From assembly GCA_963803115.1 (NCBI GenBank), contig CAWDLN010000014.1, positions 62,001 to 126,000 of the forward strand: 64,000 bases of DNA. The letters run 5' to 3'. The notes under the pieces were generated by a model that was given only the letters and a program-made list of their open reading frames with translations, searched no databases and was not told the DNA's origin. Shown one piece after another: positions 17,153-25,773 of the stretch. The position numbers were made by a program, and so were the translations under genes. Each line of letters begins with the position of its first letter. The stretch's first letter is position 1. Source of the DNA: DATBGZ01 sp963803115 (GTDB taxonomy: Bacteria > Actinomycetota > Actinomycetes > Mycobacteriales > Micromonosporaceae).

Positions 17153-18382
17153 TCAGGAGGTGGCCGGCGCGGGGGCGGGCCCTGGGGTGTACGGGATGGC
17201 GCTGCCCTTGACGTACTCCTCCCACGAGCGGTCCCAATCGGTGAAGCCGTTGCCCCACTCGAGCTTGACCTCGGTGCCCTTGATCGTGATCGGGTCGCCC
17301 GTGTGCACGTTATTGAAGATCCACTCTGCGTTGGCGTCGGACATGTTCACGCAGCCGTGCGACACGTTGGTGTGGCCCTGCTGTGTGACCGACCACGGTG
17401 CGGCGTGGATGAACTCGCCGCCGGTCGTGAGCTGCTCGGCGAAGTTCACGTCGACCACGTAGCCTCCGCCCGGGATGCCGAGCTCGCGGCGAGTGTCGAA
17501 CGTGTACTTCGGGTACCGGCTCATCACGAGCAAGTTGCCACTCGAGGACGGCGTGCTGGGCTTGCCGAGGCTCACCGGGATGTCCTTCGTCTGCTGGCCG
17601 TTCTGGGTCACGATCATGTGCTTGGTGGCGTTGTCGACCGACATGATGAAGGACTCGCCGACGGTGAACTCGAGCGTCAGGTCGTTGCCGCCGTACACGC
17701 CCGCGAAGCCCCACGGCATGCCGCCGGTCGCGATCCGCACGTCGATCTTCGTGCCCGGCTGCCAGTACACCTTCGGTCGGTAGTGCACCTCGCTGCCCAG
17801 GTCGTGGTACTTGCTGGACATCCAGTGCCAAACACCCTCCTGCGGCGGATTGCTGGTGACGAACAGCCGTCGCTGGATGTCGGCCCGCGCCCGCTCGGGT
17901 ACGTCCGTGTCGAACTGGACGATGATCGGCATGCCCACGCCGTACGTCACGTGGTCGCCGTTGTAGCTCTGCACCCGTACCAGTCGATTCGGTTTGTCCA
18001 TTGTGGTGAAGGTCGTCTTGGCTTCGGCGGAGCTGCCGTCCGACTTGGTCGCCTTGACCGTCGCCGTGTACTGGCTCGACCAAGCCAGCTGCTCGGCCGG
18101 AATCCAGGACGAGCCGTCCTGGCGCATCGCACCGCCCACGGAGGCGCCATCGGGGCCCGTCAAGGTCACTTCGGCGGCCTGTGTGCCCTCGAGGCTGAAG
18201 ACCAGCTCGGCGGACGTGGGGACGTCGCCCGACCCGTCCGCGGGCGAGGAGATCGTCACCTTCGGCGGGTCGGCGGTCTCGCCGGGCGCGTTCCATGCTG
18301 CCTTGGACGAGCAGGCACCGGCCCCCATCGCGAGGCCGATGGCCGCCACCACGGACACCGTCCCAGTCAGCACCTTGCGCAT
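17153..18382 (-). CDS. lipoprotein L,D-transpeptidase with Ig-like domains
   Basis: A 409-residue cell-wall enzyme that forms 3->3 cross-links between peptidoglycan stems using a cysteine, outside the membrane. The signal peptide ends in a lipobox (GAGAC, SS follows). Two Ig-like beta domains follow (about residues 35-250), then the YkuD catalytic domain, with SHGCVNMS holding the nucleophile and the upstream His in GEFIHAAPWS. The C-terminal extension ends Pro/Ala-rich. ATG 18382 (MRKVL) follows GAGGAG at 6 bases. The organisation matches LdtMt2-like enzymes. A close paralogue lies immediately upstream on the same strand. Confidence 0.93.
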   Translation of the reverse strand: MRKVLTGTVSVVAAIGLAMGAGACSSKAAWNAPGETADPPKVTISSPADGSGDVPTSAELVFSLEGTQAAEVTLTGPDGASVGGAMRQDGSSWIPAEQLAWSSQYTATVKATKSDGSSAEAKTTFTTMDKPNRLVRVQSYNGDHVTYGVGMPIIVQFDTDVPERARADIQRRLFVTSNPPQEGVWHWMSSKYHDLGSEVHYRPKVYWQPGTKIDVRIATGGMPWGFAGVYGGNDLTLEFTVGESFIMSVDNATKHMIVTQNGQQTKDIPVSLGKPSTPSSSGNLLVMSRYPKYTFDTRRELGIPGGGYVVDVNFAEQLTTGGEFIHAAPWSVTQQGHTNVSHGCVNMSDANAEWIFNNVHTGDPITIKGTEVKLEWGNGFTDWDRSWEEYVKGSAIPYTPGPAPAPATS

Positions 18383-18492
18383 GGCCATCTCCTCACGTGA
18401 CCCCACCATCCTGCGTGGGTTATTGAGGAGGCGGCAACCACGTGGCGGCTACCCGACCATCACGCTCCGTAGTTGGAAGACGGTCTCGCGCA

Positions 18493-18545
18493 CGGCTATC
18501 GAGTGCGGACGGCTATCGGGTAGCGGGCGGCTATCGGGTAGCGGA
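18493..18545. repeat. 18-bp tandem repeat at the end of an ldt gene
   Basis: Three units begin at 18493, 18510 and 18528. The last two are 18 bp (CGGCTATCGGGTAGCGGG and a copy differing in the final base); the first is a diverged 17-bp unit. Each carries a minus-strand TAG, and the unit starting at 18528 holds the real stop of the upstream transpeptidase, so the others form its 3' untranslated tail. Confidence 0.8.
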
Positions 18546-19814
18546 CGGCGCGGCGGCGGGGACGGGCGAGGTGGACGGCCCGGCCGGGGCGGGCTCGGCT
18601 CCGGTGAGCGGATCGACGCCCGGGGCGGCGGCCAGCGCCGGCGGTACCGGCAGCGCCGAGCCCTTGATGTAGTCGGCCCAGGTCTGATTCCAGGCGGTCC
18701 AGCCGTTGCCATCGACCAGCGCGACCTCGGTGCCCCGCACGATGATCGGGTCGCCGATGTGGGCGAGGTCGAAAAGCCAGCGCGAGTTGTCGTCGGACAT
18801 GTTCACGCACCCGTGCGAGACATTGACGTGACCCTGCTGTCCGACCGACCACGGCGCGGCGTGGACGAACTCACCACCCCACGTGAGGCGCATGGCCCAG
18901 TTGACGTCGACGACGTACCCGCCGCCCGGTTCGTTGCGGGTGTCGAAGGTCCGGGTTGGCTCCTTGGTCATCAGCACCATGAAGCCGGACGACGATGGCG
19001 TACTCGGCTTGCCAAGGCTCACCGGGATGGTCCGGGCCAGCTGATCGTCCACATAGACCTGCATCTGCTTCGTGGCGTTGTCGACATTCATGAAGACCTT
19101 GTTGCCGACGGTCGCGGTGGCCGAACGGTCAGCGTCGCCGTAGCTCCCGTTGCCCATCGGCACGCCGGCGAGCGCCGCCCTTACCGAGATTGTCGTGCCG
19201 GGCTTCCAGTAGGTGGGTGGCCGATACCAGACCTGCCGCCCGCTCGGCCAATGCCACACGCCGGGCTGCGGTGGGTTGGTGGTGACGAAAAGGCGCTGTT
19301 GTACGGCCGCGCGGTCCGCCTCGGGCACCTCGTTGTCGAACTCGACCACGACCGGCATCGCCACGCCGACCGTCTGTCCATCGAACAGGTAGAGCCCGGT
19401 TCCCGTCTCACGGCCCGGACGGCCCATGGTCGTGAAACTCGTGGTCTGCGTCGTGCTCTGGCCGTTCTCACCGGTCGCGGTCACGGTCGCCTGGTAGGTG
19501 GCACCAAACGCCAGCGGCGCCGCCGGCACCCACGACGTCCCGTCGTCGCGCATCGCACCGGCAAGCGGTTGCGTCGTGCCGGCTCGGACCAGGCTCACGG
19601 TGCCGAAGGTTCCGTGCCCGATCGTGATACCGACCTCGGTCGAGATGGGCGCGTTGGCTGTCCCCGGCGCTGGCGTGATCGCCAATGTCACGGGCTCGGT
19701 CGGCTTCTGGGCCTGGTTGGACTCGACATGCGTCACGTTCGCGTCGGGACCGCAGGCGGACAGACCCAGGCAGGCCATGACCACCACCGCGATTCGGAGC
19801 ACGATCCACCGCAT
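18531..19814 (-). CDS. second lipoprotein L,D-transpeptidase
   Basis: 427 residues with the same plan as its neighbour: signal peptide with lipobox LSAC near residue 20, Ig-like domains, YkuD catalytic domain with SHGCVNMS and GEFVHAAPWS, and a Pro/Ala-rich C-terminus (longer here). The two proteins share long identical motifs such as SLGKPSTPSSSG, so they are paralogues from tandem duplication. ATG 19814 is chosen for the signal peptide and follows a G-rich site; the open frame upstream to 20075 is not protein-like. It probably contributes to 3->3 cross-linking or attachment of other wall polymers. Confidence 0.92.
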   Translation of the reverse strand: MRWIVLRIAVVVMACLGLSACGPDANVTHVESNQAQKPTEPVTLAITPAPGTANAPISTEVGITIGHGTFGTVSLVRAGTTQPLAGAMRDDGTSWVPAAPLAFGATYQATVTATGENGQSTTQTTSFTTMGRPGRETGTGLYLFDGQTVGVAMPVVVEFDNEVPEADRAAVQQRLFVTTNPPQPGVWHWPSGRQVWYRPPTYWKPGTTISVRAALAGVPMGNGSYGDADRSATATVGNKVFMNVDNATKQMQVYVDDQLARTIPVSLGKPSTPSSSGFMVLMTKEPTRTFDTRNEPGGGYVVDVNWAMRLTWGGEFVHAAPWSVGQQGHVNVSHGCVNMSDDNSRWLFDLAHIGDPIIVRGTEVALVDGNGWTAWNQTWADYIKGSALPVPPALAAAPGVDPLTGAEPAPAGPSTSPVPAAAPSATR

Positions 19815-19948
19815 GGACGACCCCCCGCTATCGATACAGGCACATGCGTCGAACACGCTCAGGTTCGAAACGCGAACGCCGCCATCGTGGCGCACCTGGT
19901 TGCGCGAGACCGCCGAATCGGGCGACGTGCACCCGTCCGGGGGGAGGA

Positions 19949-20269
19949 CTACGTCGCGACGGACGCGACGGTCTGGCTCTGCCTGACCCAGCCGGTCACC
20001 TTGCGCTCGGCCACGAACGACATCCCCGGCACCGTGCCGGCCAGCAGCACCAGGACAGTGCGGACGAACCGCCACCTGGCCCGCACCGCCAGGTCGAAAG
20101 CAGTCACCAGGTACACCATGTACAGGAACCCATGCGTCGGGCCGACAATGGCGACCAGCGTCGGCGCGTCGGCGAAGTACTTGAGCGGCATGGCCACGAA
20201 CACGAGCACCAGCAGCAGCACGCCGGTGACGTAGGCCATCACGCGGTACCGGATCAGTGCGCCGCTCAC
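19949..20269 (-). CDS. DUF3817 membrane protein
   Basis: 106 residues with three membrane segments. The DUF3817-type core is VGPTHGFLYMVYLVTAFDLA, followed by a conserved basic/aromatic loop and VPGMSFVAERKV. Small integral membrane proteins of this family are widespread in actinobacteria and uncharacterised. Its start overlaps the stop of the upstream gene by 4 bases, so the two form one operon. Confidence 0.85.
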   Translation of the reverse strand: MSGALIRYRVMAYVTGVLLLVLVFVAMPLKYFADAPTLVAIVGPTHGFLYMVYLVTAFDLAVRARWRFVRTVLVLLAGTVPGMSFVAERKVTGWVRQSQTVASVAT

Positions 20270-20685
20270 GGGTTCTCCTTCACGATGCTGTCAGTCATGC
20301 CGGGATAGTCGGCCTGTGATGCGTACGGGTGGGCGTTGCGCCAGGCCAGGTAATGGTTGTACGCGGCGAGCTGCGGGTCGGCCGAGTCGTCGTACGCGGC
20401 ATCGTTGCGGGTGCGGCTCGGCTTAGCCGGTACGGCCTCTGGTACGGCCGAAGCTACGGGCTTCTGGTCGACGCCGTCGGCACGTAGTGCCTTGCGCATC
20501 TCCACCACCCAGACCACCACGACGAAGCCGGCGAAGACCGGCCACTCCACGGCGTACCCGTACGAGAGCAGGTTCCCTTGGGCGGCCCGGCTCACCTGCC
20601 ACCAGCCCAGCGCGAGGAAGCCGGCGACGAGCACGAGCACGGCCAGGTGCACCAGCACCCACCTCGGGCTCAGCAACGTCCGCAC
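20266..20685 (-). CDS. two-TM protein with SURF1-like N-terminus
   Basis: 139 residues. A first membrane segment containing LALGWWQVSRAAQGN is followed by SYGYAVEWPVFAGFVVVVWVV, then a cytoplasmic Ala/Pro-rich tail ending NHYLAWRNAHPYA. The RWVLVHL...GWWQ opening recalls the SURF1 N-terminus, but the rest is absent. It is commonly found next to DUF3817 in actinobacteria, as here (4-base overlap). The function is unknown; membership in an energy or haem-related pair would be a guess. Confidence 0.7.
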   Translation of the reverse strand: MRTLLSPRWVLVHLAVLVLVAGFLALGWWQVSRAAQGNLLSYGYAVEWPVFAGFVVVVWVVEMRKALRADGVDQKPVASAVPEAVPAKPSRTRNDAAYDDSADPQLAAYNHYLAWRNAHPYASQADYPGMTDSIVKENP

Positions 20686-20755
20686 GCTCCGAGCCTACCC
20701 AGCCACTTGTGCGCGCTGTGATGCGCCGGAAACAGGTGGTGCCTAAGATCCGCTC

Positions 20756-22300
20756 ATGGCGGACGTCTTCGAGCAGTACGCGATGGCGGACGCCTGGGAT
20801 GAGATGTTCGAGCGGCCCGGTGAGCCGCGCCCGGCGTACCGGTCCCTCTTCGCGACGCTGCAGCCGCTCTCCGTCAGCGACCTTCGCTCGCGCGCGGACC
20901 AGCTCGCCCGGGTCTTCACCGACCGCGGGGTGACGTTCGCCTACGCCGGAGAGGAACGGCCGTTCCCCCTCGACCTGGTCCCGCGCATCCTCGACGCGGC
21001 CGAATGGGACACCCTTACGCACGCCGTGCGGCAGCGGGTGCGGGCGCTGGAACGGTTCCTGGCCGACGTGTACGGCCCTCAAGATTTGCTCAACGACGGG
21101 GTGGTGCCCCGCCGGCTCGTCCAGACCTCGGCGCATTTCCACCGCCAGGCCACCGGCATCGAGCCCGCCAACGGGGTACGGGTCCACATCTCCGGCGTCG
21201 ACCTGATCCGCGACGAGGCCGGCGAGTTCCGGGTCCTGGAGGACAACCTTCGCATCCCGTCCGGCGTGAGCTATGTCATCGAGAACCGCCGGGCGCTGAG
21301 CCAGACGTTGCCGAGTTTCTTCGCGGAGGCCCGGGTCACGCCGGTGGACGACTATCCGGCCCGCCTGCTCGCCGCGCTGCGGGCGGCCGCCCCGGAGGGC
21401 GTGACCGATCCCTGTGTGGTCGTGCTCACCCCCGGCGTCTACAACGCGGCGTACTTCGAGCACGCGCTCCTGGCCCGGCTGATGGGCGTGGAACTGGTGG
21501 AGGGCCGGGATCTCGTCTGCAGCGGCAACCGGGTCCGCATGCGTACCACCCACGGCGAGCGGCCGGTGCACGTGGTCTACCGCCGGGTCGACGACGAGTT
21601 CCTCGATCCCCTGCACTTCCGGCCCGACTCATTCATCGGCTGCCCCGGCATCGTGAACGCGGCCCGGGCCGGACACGTCGCGCTCGCCAACGCGATCGGC
21701 AATGGCGTCGCCGACGACAAGCTCCTCTACACGTACGTGCCGGACCTGATCCGGTACTACCTACACGAGGAACCGATTCTCTCCAATGTGGAGACTCACC
21801 GGCTCGACGATCCGGATGTGCTCGACCATGTTCTCGGCCACCTCGATGAGCTGGTGCTCAAGCCGGTCGACGGTGCCGGCGGTAAAGGCATCGTCATCGG
21901 ACCACAGGCGGACGAGCCGACCCTGGCCGCGTTGCGGGAGACGGTCGCCCTCGACCCGCGCGGCTGGATCGCGCAGCGGCCGGTCGCGTTGTCGACCTCG
22001 CCGACGCTGATCGGCAACCAGCTCGCGCCCCGCCACATCGATCTGCGCCCCTTTGCCGTCAACGATGGCGACGACGTCTGGCTGTTGCCCGGTGGCCTGA
22101 CCCGGGTGGCGCTGCCCGAGGGCACGCTCGTCGTCAACTCCAGTCAGGGTGGGGGATCTAAGGACACCTGGGTGCTCGCGCGGGAACCGGTGATGCCGCC
22201 GCGACAGCGAACGTCGGATGTGACCGGTATCTTCGTCAGCGAGCGTGACGTGAGCGTGCGCGAAGCGGGACCCGGTCCGGGAATCGCGAGCCAGCAATGA
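20756..22300 (+). CDS. circularly permuted ATP-grasp protein (DUF404/DUF407)
   Basis: 514 residues. The N-terminal region has ISGVDLIRDEAGEFRVLEDN followed by LRIPSGVSYVIENR; the ATP-grasp core includes LVLKPVDGAGGKGIVIG and the C-terminal DLRPFAV...LLPGGLTRVAL. Such proteins are thought to ligate amino acids or peptides in a small-peptide system encoded with alpha-E and transglutaminase proteins. All three are present here in that order, with 4-base then ~5-base junctions, so they are one operon. The product is not known. Confidence 0.92.
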   Translation: MADVFEQYAMADAWDEMFERPGEPRPAYRSLFATLQPLSVSDLRSRADQLARVFTDRGVTFAYAGEERPFPLDLVPRILDAAEWDTLTHAVRQRVRALERFLADVYGPQDLLNDGVVPRRLVQTSAHFHRQATGIEPANGVRVHISGVDLIRDEAGEFRVLEDNLRIPSGVSYVIENRRALSQTLPSFFAEARVTPVDDYPARLLAALRAAAPEGVTDPCVVVLTPGVYNAAYFEHALLARLMGVELVEGRDLVCSGNRVRMRTTHGERPVHVVYRRVDDEFLDPLHFRPDSFIGCPGIVNAARAGHVALANAIGNGVADDKLLYTYVPDLIRYYLHEEPILSNVETHRLDDPDVLDHVLGHLDELVLKPVDGAGGKGIVIGPQADEPTLAALRETVALDPRGWIAQRPVALSTSPTLIGNQLAPRHIDLRPFAVNDGDDVWLLPGGLTRVALPEGTLVVNSSQGGGSKDTWVLAREPVMPPRQRTSDVTGIFVSERDVSVREAGPGPGIASQQ

Positions 22301-23256
22301 GAAGCACCGGGATGCTCAGTCGCATTGCCGAGTCGTTGTTCTGGATCGGCCGCTACGTCGAGCGGGCCGACGTCACGGCTCGCATTCTCGACGCGTTCCT
22401 GGCCCGGATCCTCGAGGACCCGTGGGTCGACGAGGACGCGGCCTGCCGGTCGCTGCTGGCGATTCTTGGCTCGGCGCCACCCCACGACGCCCGGCTCACG
22501 ACCGGCGACGTGCTCGAGCTCCTCGGGTTCGATGTGGACAATCCGAGCTCCATCGCCGGCTCGCTCAGCGCCGCTCGGGAGAATGCCCGCGGTGCCCGGG
22601 AGACCATCTCCAGCGAGATGTGGGAGTGCCTCAATGTCACCTGGCATTCTCTGTCATCGCGGCGAGTCGCGGCGGAGCACCTGGGTCCCGCGCTGTACCT
22701 CGGGTTCGTCCGGGAGCGGGCGGCCGTACTGGCGGGTCTGGCCGAGTCGACCATGAGCCGGGACGACGGGTGGCGGTTCCTTGTGCTCGGGCGCAATCTC
22801 GAACGGGTGGACATGACCGCTCGGTTGCTGTCCATCCAGACGATCACCGACTACTCCGGCTTCGCCGACCAGTGGCGCACCGTGCTGCGCGCCTGCGGGG
22901 CGGACGAGTCGTTCCTGCGCACACACGGCGGCGACGTGGTCGCCCAGCGGGTGGCCGAGTTCCTGTTGCTGGACCGGTTGTTCCCGCGTTCGGCGCTGCA
23001 CGCGCTTACCGAGGCGGAGGAGTGTTTGGAGGCGCTGGCTCCCGCGACCGAGCGCGCCGGCATGGCCGATCCGGCCCGGCGCCCGGTGGGCCAAGCGCGC
23101 ACGCGGCTGGAGTACGCCGACGCGGCGACGCTGCTCGACGAGTTGCCCAACCACCTGCTCGCCCTGCAGCGGGCGTGCGCCGCCGCCAGTGCAGCGGTGA
23201 CGGCCCGGTACTTCGACCAGACGATGCCCGTCACCTGGGCCCACGAGGGAGTGTGA
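22297..23256 (+). CDS. alpha-E domain protein (DUF403)
   Basis: 319 residues, all-helical, with the alpha-E opening MLSRIAESLFWIGRYVERAD and repeated conserved motifs such as WECLNVTWHSL and RNLERVDMTARLL. It overlaps the upstream ATP-grasp gene by 4 bases. The family always travels with the permuted ATP-grasp and transglutaminase-like proteins and is proposed to act with them in peptide modification; no enzymatic motif of its own is visible. Confidence 0.92.
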   Translation: MRSTGMLSRIAESLFWIGRYVERADVTARILDAFLARILEDPWVDEDAACRSLLAILGSAPPHDARLTTGDVLELLGFDVDNPSSIAGSLSAARENARGARETISSEMWECLNVTWHSLSSRRVAAEHLGPALYLGFVRERAAVLAGLAESTMSRDDGWRFLVLGRNLERVDMTARLLSIQTITDYSGFADQWRTVLRACGADESFLRTHGGDVVAQRVAEFLLLDRLFPRSALHALTEAEECLEALAPATERAGMADPARRPVGQARTRLEYADAATLLDELPNHLLALQRACAAASAAVTARYFDQTMPVTWAHEGV

Positions 23257-23261
23257 CGGGC

Positions 23262-24104
23262 GTGAACTGGCGGCTGAGGATCAAGCACGTCACCGGGTTC
23301 ACCTATGCCGGCACGGCGCACGCGTCCTACAACGAGGCCCGGATGACGCCGCTCACCGTCGCTGGTCAGACCACCCTGTTCAGCCAGGTCGAGTGCAATC
23401 CGGGCGCCACGACCTGGCGGTACCGGGACTACTGGGGCACCCAGGTGACCGTCTTCGACCTCCAGCGGCCGCACCAGCAGTTGAAGGTCACCGCGAGCAG
23501 CCTGGTCGAAACCTCCGAACGTCCGCCCCTCGCCGGGTCCGTGGATTGGGACGTCGTGGGTGCTCAGTCCACATCGGATACTTATTCGGAGTACCTCACG
23601 CCAACAGAACTTACCACTGTGGATACTGCCTTGACCGGTACTGCTCGTGAGCTCATCGAGCCGCTGGCACCGCATGATGCGGCCGTCGCGATCGGCGAAT
23701 GGGTGCGCGCCAACGTCGAGTACGTGCCCGGCTCCACCGGCGTACGGACCAGCGCCCAGGAGGCATGGTCGCTCCGCAAAGGCGTGTGCCAGGACATGGC
23801 CCACCTGACGCTGGGCATGCTGCGGTCGGTCGGCATCCCGGCCCGATACGTCTCCGGGTACCTGTACCCAAAGGCCGACGGTGACGTCGGCGAGGTCGTG
23901 GCCGGCCAGTCGCACGCGTGGGTGGAGTGGTGGTGTGGGGACTGGGTCGGATTCGACCCGACCAACGGCTCCCCGGCCGGACAGCAGCACGTGATCGTCG
24001 CCCGTGGCCGGGACTACGCCGACGTGAGTCCGCTTAAGGGCGTCTACCACGGTGCCCCGTCGACCGGGCTCGGCGTAACCGTGGAGATCACGCGTCTCGC
24101 CTGA
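23262..24104 (+). CDS. transglutaminase-like cysteine protease-fold protein
   Basis: 280 residues. The N-terminal beta domain (about 1-120) is the bacterial transglutaminase N-region, and the catalytic domain carries C176 (LRKGVCQDMAHL), H218 (GQSHAWVEWW) and D232 (GFDPTNG). It is likely a peptidase or amidase acting on the product of the ATP-grasp partner. GTG 23262 lies about 11 bases after GAGGGAG; GTG 23253 is also open. It is the last gene of the three-gene operon and stops 3 bp from the convergent winged-helix gene. Confidence 0.9.
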   Translation: MNWRLRIKHVTGFTYAGTAHASYNEARMTPLTVAGQTTLFSQVECNPGATTWRYRDYWGTQVTVFDLQRPHQQLKVTASSLVETSERPPLAGSVDWDVVGAQSTSDTYSEYLTPTELTTVDTALTGTARELIEPLAPHDAAVAIGEWVRANVEYVPGSTGVRTSAQEAWSLRKGVCQDMAHLTLGMLRSVGIPARYVSGYLYPKADGDVGEVVAGQSHAWVEWWCGDWVGFDPTNGSPAGQQHVIVARGRDYADVSPLKGVYHGAPSTGLGVTVEITRLA

Positions 24105-24107
24105 CCG

Positions 24108-25196
24108 CTAGGACACCGGCCACACGAGCGTGACCGGGACGCCGGCGAAGGCGGCATACCGCTGGAAGGCCACGTCGATCGCCTTGCGCTTGCTGGCGTT
24201 CAACCGTACGGCCGGTGACATCTGAGCGGTGATCCCATCTTTGGTCACGACCCGCCGCCACGAGCCGGCGAGCTGACTGTCCACAGTGAACACCTGGGCG
24301 AGCGAATTGCTCATAGGAAGCCGGAGGTCGACTCCGGCGATGTTGTTCATCAGCCGGCTTTCGGTGTACGCCACGCCGTACTCGTCGTAGGTCTGCAGCA
24401 CACGTACCGCAGGCGACTGGTCGCGGACCGGCGGATCGCCCGGCGCGAACCAGTAGGCGCATCCGTCCACTGTCTCGCAGGTCAGGTCCGTGCCGACCAG
24501 GCTCAGTCCGCGCCGGATCTGGGTCAGCGTGAGCGAGGACCACCACGAGAAGTCCTTTACGGTCGCCGGACCATGGCTCGTAAAGTACCGCCGGGTCAGC
24601 TCGGCAAGTGCGTCGTCCGGCTCGTAGACGACCGGGTCGACGACGCGCTCGCTCAACAGCGCGTACGTGTGCTGCTTGCCGCGCATCTGCCCGTTGCCGA
24701 TCAGGCCTTCCAGCTCGGCCCGGCCGGTGATGAACCCCAGCTGCATGCCGGTCACTTCAATGCCGGCGGTCGCCAGGGCGGCGCCGAGCTCGTTGCGAGT
24801 CAGATGGTTGGCTCCGCTCAGTGCGTCCACGATGGACTTGTTCACCTTGGCGACCAGGTCGGGATCGTCGAGACCGTACCGCCGGAGATAAGGGCCCATC
24901 GTGCCAAGCACTCGCGGGCCGGTGAGGGACTGGATCCAGCCGACGTCCTCGGCGGCGAGGAAGTGCCACGTCGGCCGCAACGCGTGGGTACGGACGATCG
25001 CACCCGAGTCGATCAAATGCTGGACCGCGCGGTCGTCGACCCCGGTGCACCGCTGTCCAAGGGACCACTTCGCGATGGCGTACTCCTGGGACTGGACCGC
25101 ACCGAGCTCGCGCACCAGGGAAACGGGGTCAGCCGCGGGAGGGCCAGACAGTCGCTGGTTGTGCAGCCGCCGGTGAGCGATCTCCAAGGCGTCCAT
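24108..25196 (-). CDS. winged-helix DNA-binding protein (HTH_42, AlkZ-like)
   Basis: A 362-residue protein of the HTH_42 fold, built from winged-helix units. The N-terminal region contains LGAVQSQEYAIAKWSLGQR; Q35-S-Q37 is at the place of the QxQ catalytic motif of AlkZ-like DNA glycosylases. RTHALRPTWHFLAAEDVGW is the conserved centre and the C-terminus ends TLVWPVS. AlkZ unhooks bulky or cross-linked alkylated bases and often protects producers of genotoxins; glycosylase activity here is inferred. ATG 25196 gives the standard N-terminus. No toxin cluster is nearby. Confidence 0.8.
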   Translation of the reverse strand: MDALEIAHRRLHNQRLSGPPAADPVSLVRELGAVQSQEYAIAKWSLGQRCTGVDDRAVQHLIDSGAIVRTHALRPTWHFLAAEDVGWIQSLTGPRVLGTMGPYLRRYGLDDPDLVAKVNKSIVDALSGANHLTRNELGAALATAGIEVTGMQLGFITGRAELEGLIGNGQMRGKQHTYALLSERVVDPVVYEPDDALAELTRRYFTSHGPATVKDFSWWSSLTLTQIRRGLSLVGTDLTCETVDGCAYWFAPGDPPVRDQSPAVRVLQTYDEYGVAYTESRLMNNIAGVDLRLPMSNSLAQVFTVDSQLAGSWRRVVTKDGITAQMSPAVRLNASKRKAIDVAFQRYAAFAGVPVTLVWPVS

Positions 25197-25247
25197 GGCG
25201 GACCAGTGTAGTCTCGCCCGGCGTATCCTCATTAGTCCCTTGTGGAC

Positions 25248-25718
25248 CTACTCGCGCGACAACCGGGTCGCCCATGTCGTGTGCGAGTCGCGGTCGTAGG
25301 CGATCGTTCCCGTCAGCGTGAGCTGGTCATGCCGGCATTGCGCGGTCTCGGCGTAACCTCTTTCGGGGTTCTGGTCGGACCCGTGTCCGTTGGCGTAGGT
25401 CAGGGTGTCGAGCCTGAGCCGGTAGTCGTAGCTCACCGTTCCCGATAGCGGCGTCATCTCCCCGTCGAGGCGCGCGATGGCATCGGTGTAGAGCTGCTCC
25501 ATCGTGCCGTTTCCGAGATAGCGCAACCGCAAGCCGATGATCGTGTTGGTCACGGTGTGGCCGTTGTTGCGCATCGTGGCCACACTGGAGTTGGCCCGCC
25601 ACGAGCCGATCAGGCACGACGCCAGGCTCTGCTGGCGCAACAGCAGGACTGAGACCGCGGCCCCGGCCACAAGGAGCGGGGCAAGGATCCCGGCAATGAT
25701 CTTTTTTGACGTCGTCAC
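25248..25718 (-). CDS. membrane-anchored protein with CxIGSW extracellular domain
   Basis: 156 residues: one N-terminal membrane anchor (about 7-28), then an extracellular domain opening SCLIGSWRANS and ending TTWATRLSRE, with a second Cys in YAETAQCRHDQL that could bond with the first. The domain resembles a small beta-barrel, but I cannot name its family. It is clearly paralogous to the downstream half of the frameshifted gene just upstream (CVIGSW...DWTTMLTRE). The two genes probably arose by tandem duplication. Confidence 0.7.
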   Translation of the reverse strand: MTTSKKIIAGILAPLLVAGAAVSVLLLRQQSLASCLIGSWRANSSVATMRNNGHTVTNTIIGLRLRYLGNGTMEQLYTDAIARLDGEMTPLSGTVSYDYRLRLDTLTYANGHGSDQNPERGYAETAQCRHDQLTLTGTIAYDRDSHTTWATRLSRE

Positions 25719-25773
25719 GACAGCCGTAAGCTACCCCGCTATCGGCGCGACGGGTGTCGATATCAGTGAACTG

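Noticed and set aside
20423..21616. Minus-strand open frame opposite the ATP-grasp gene
   Set aside because: No family resemblance and it crosses the divergent promoter at 20686-20755; the plus-strand gene is certain.
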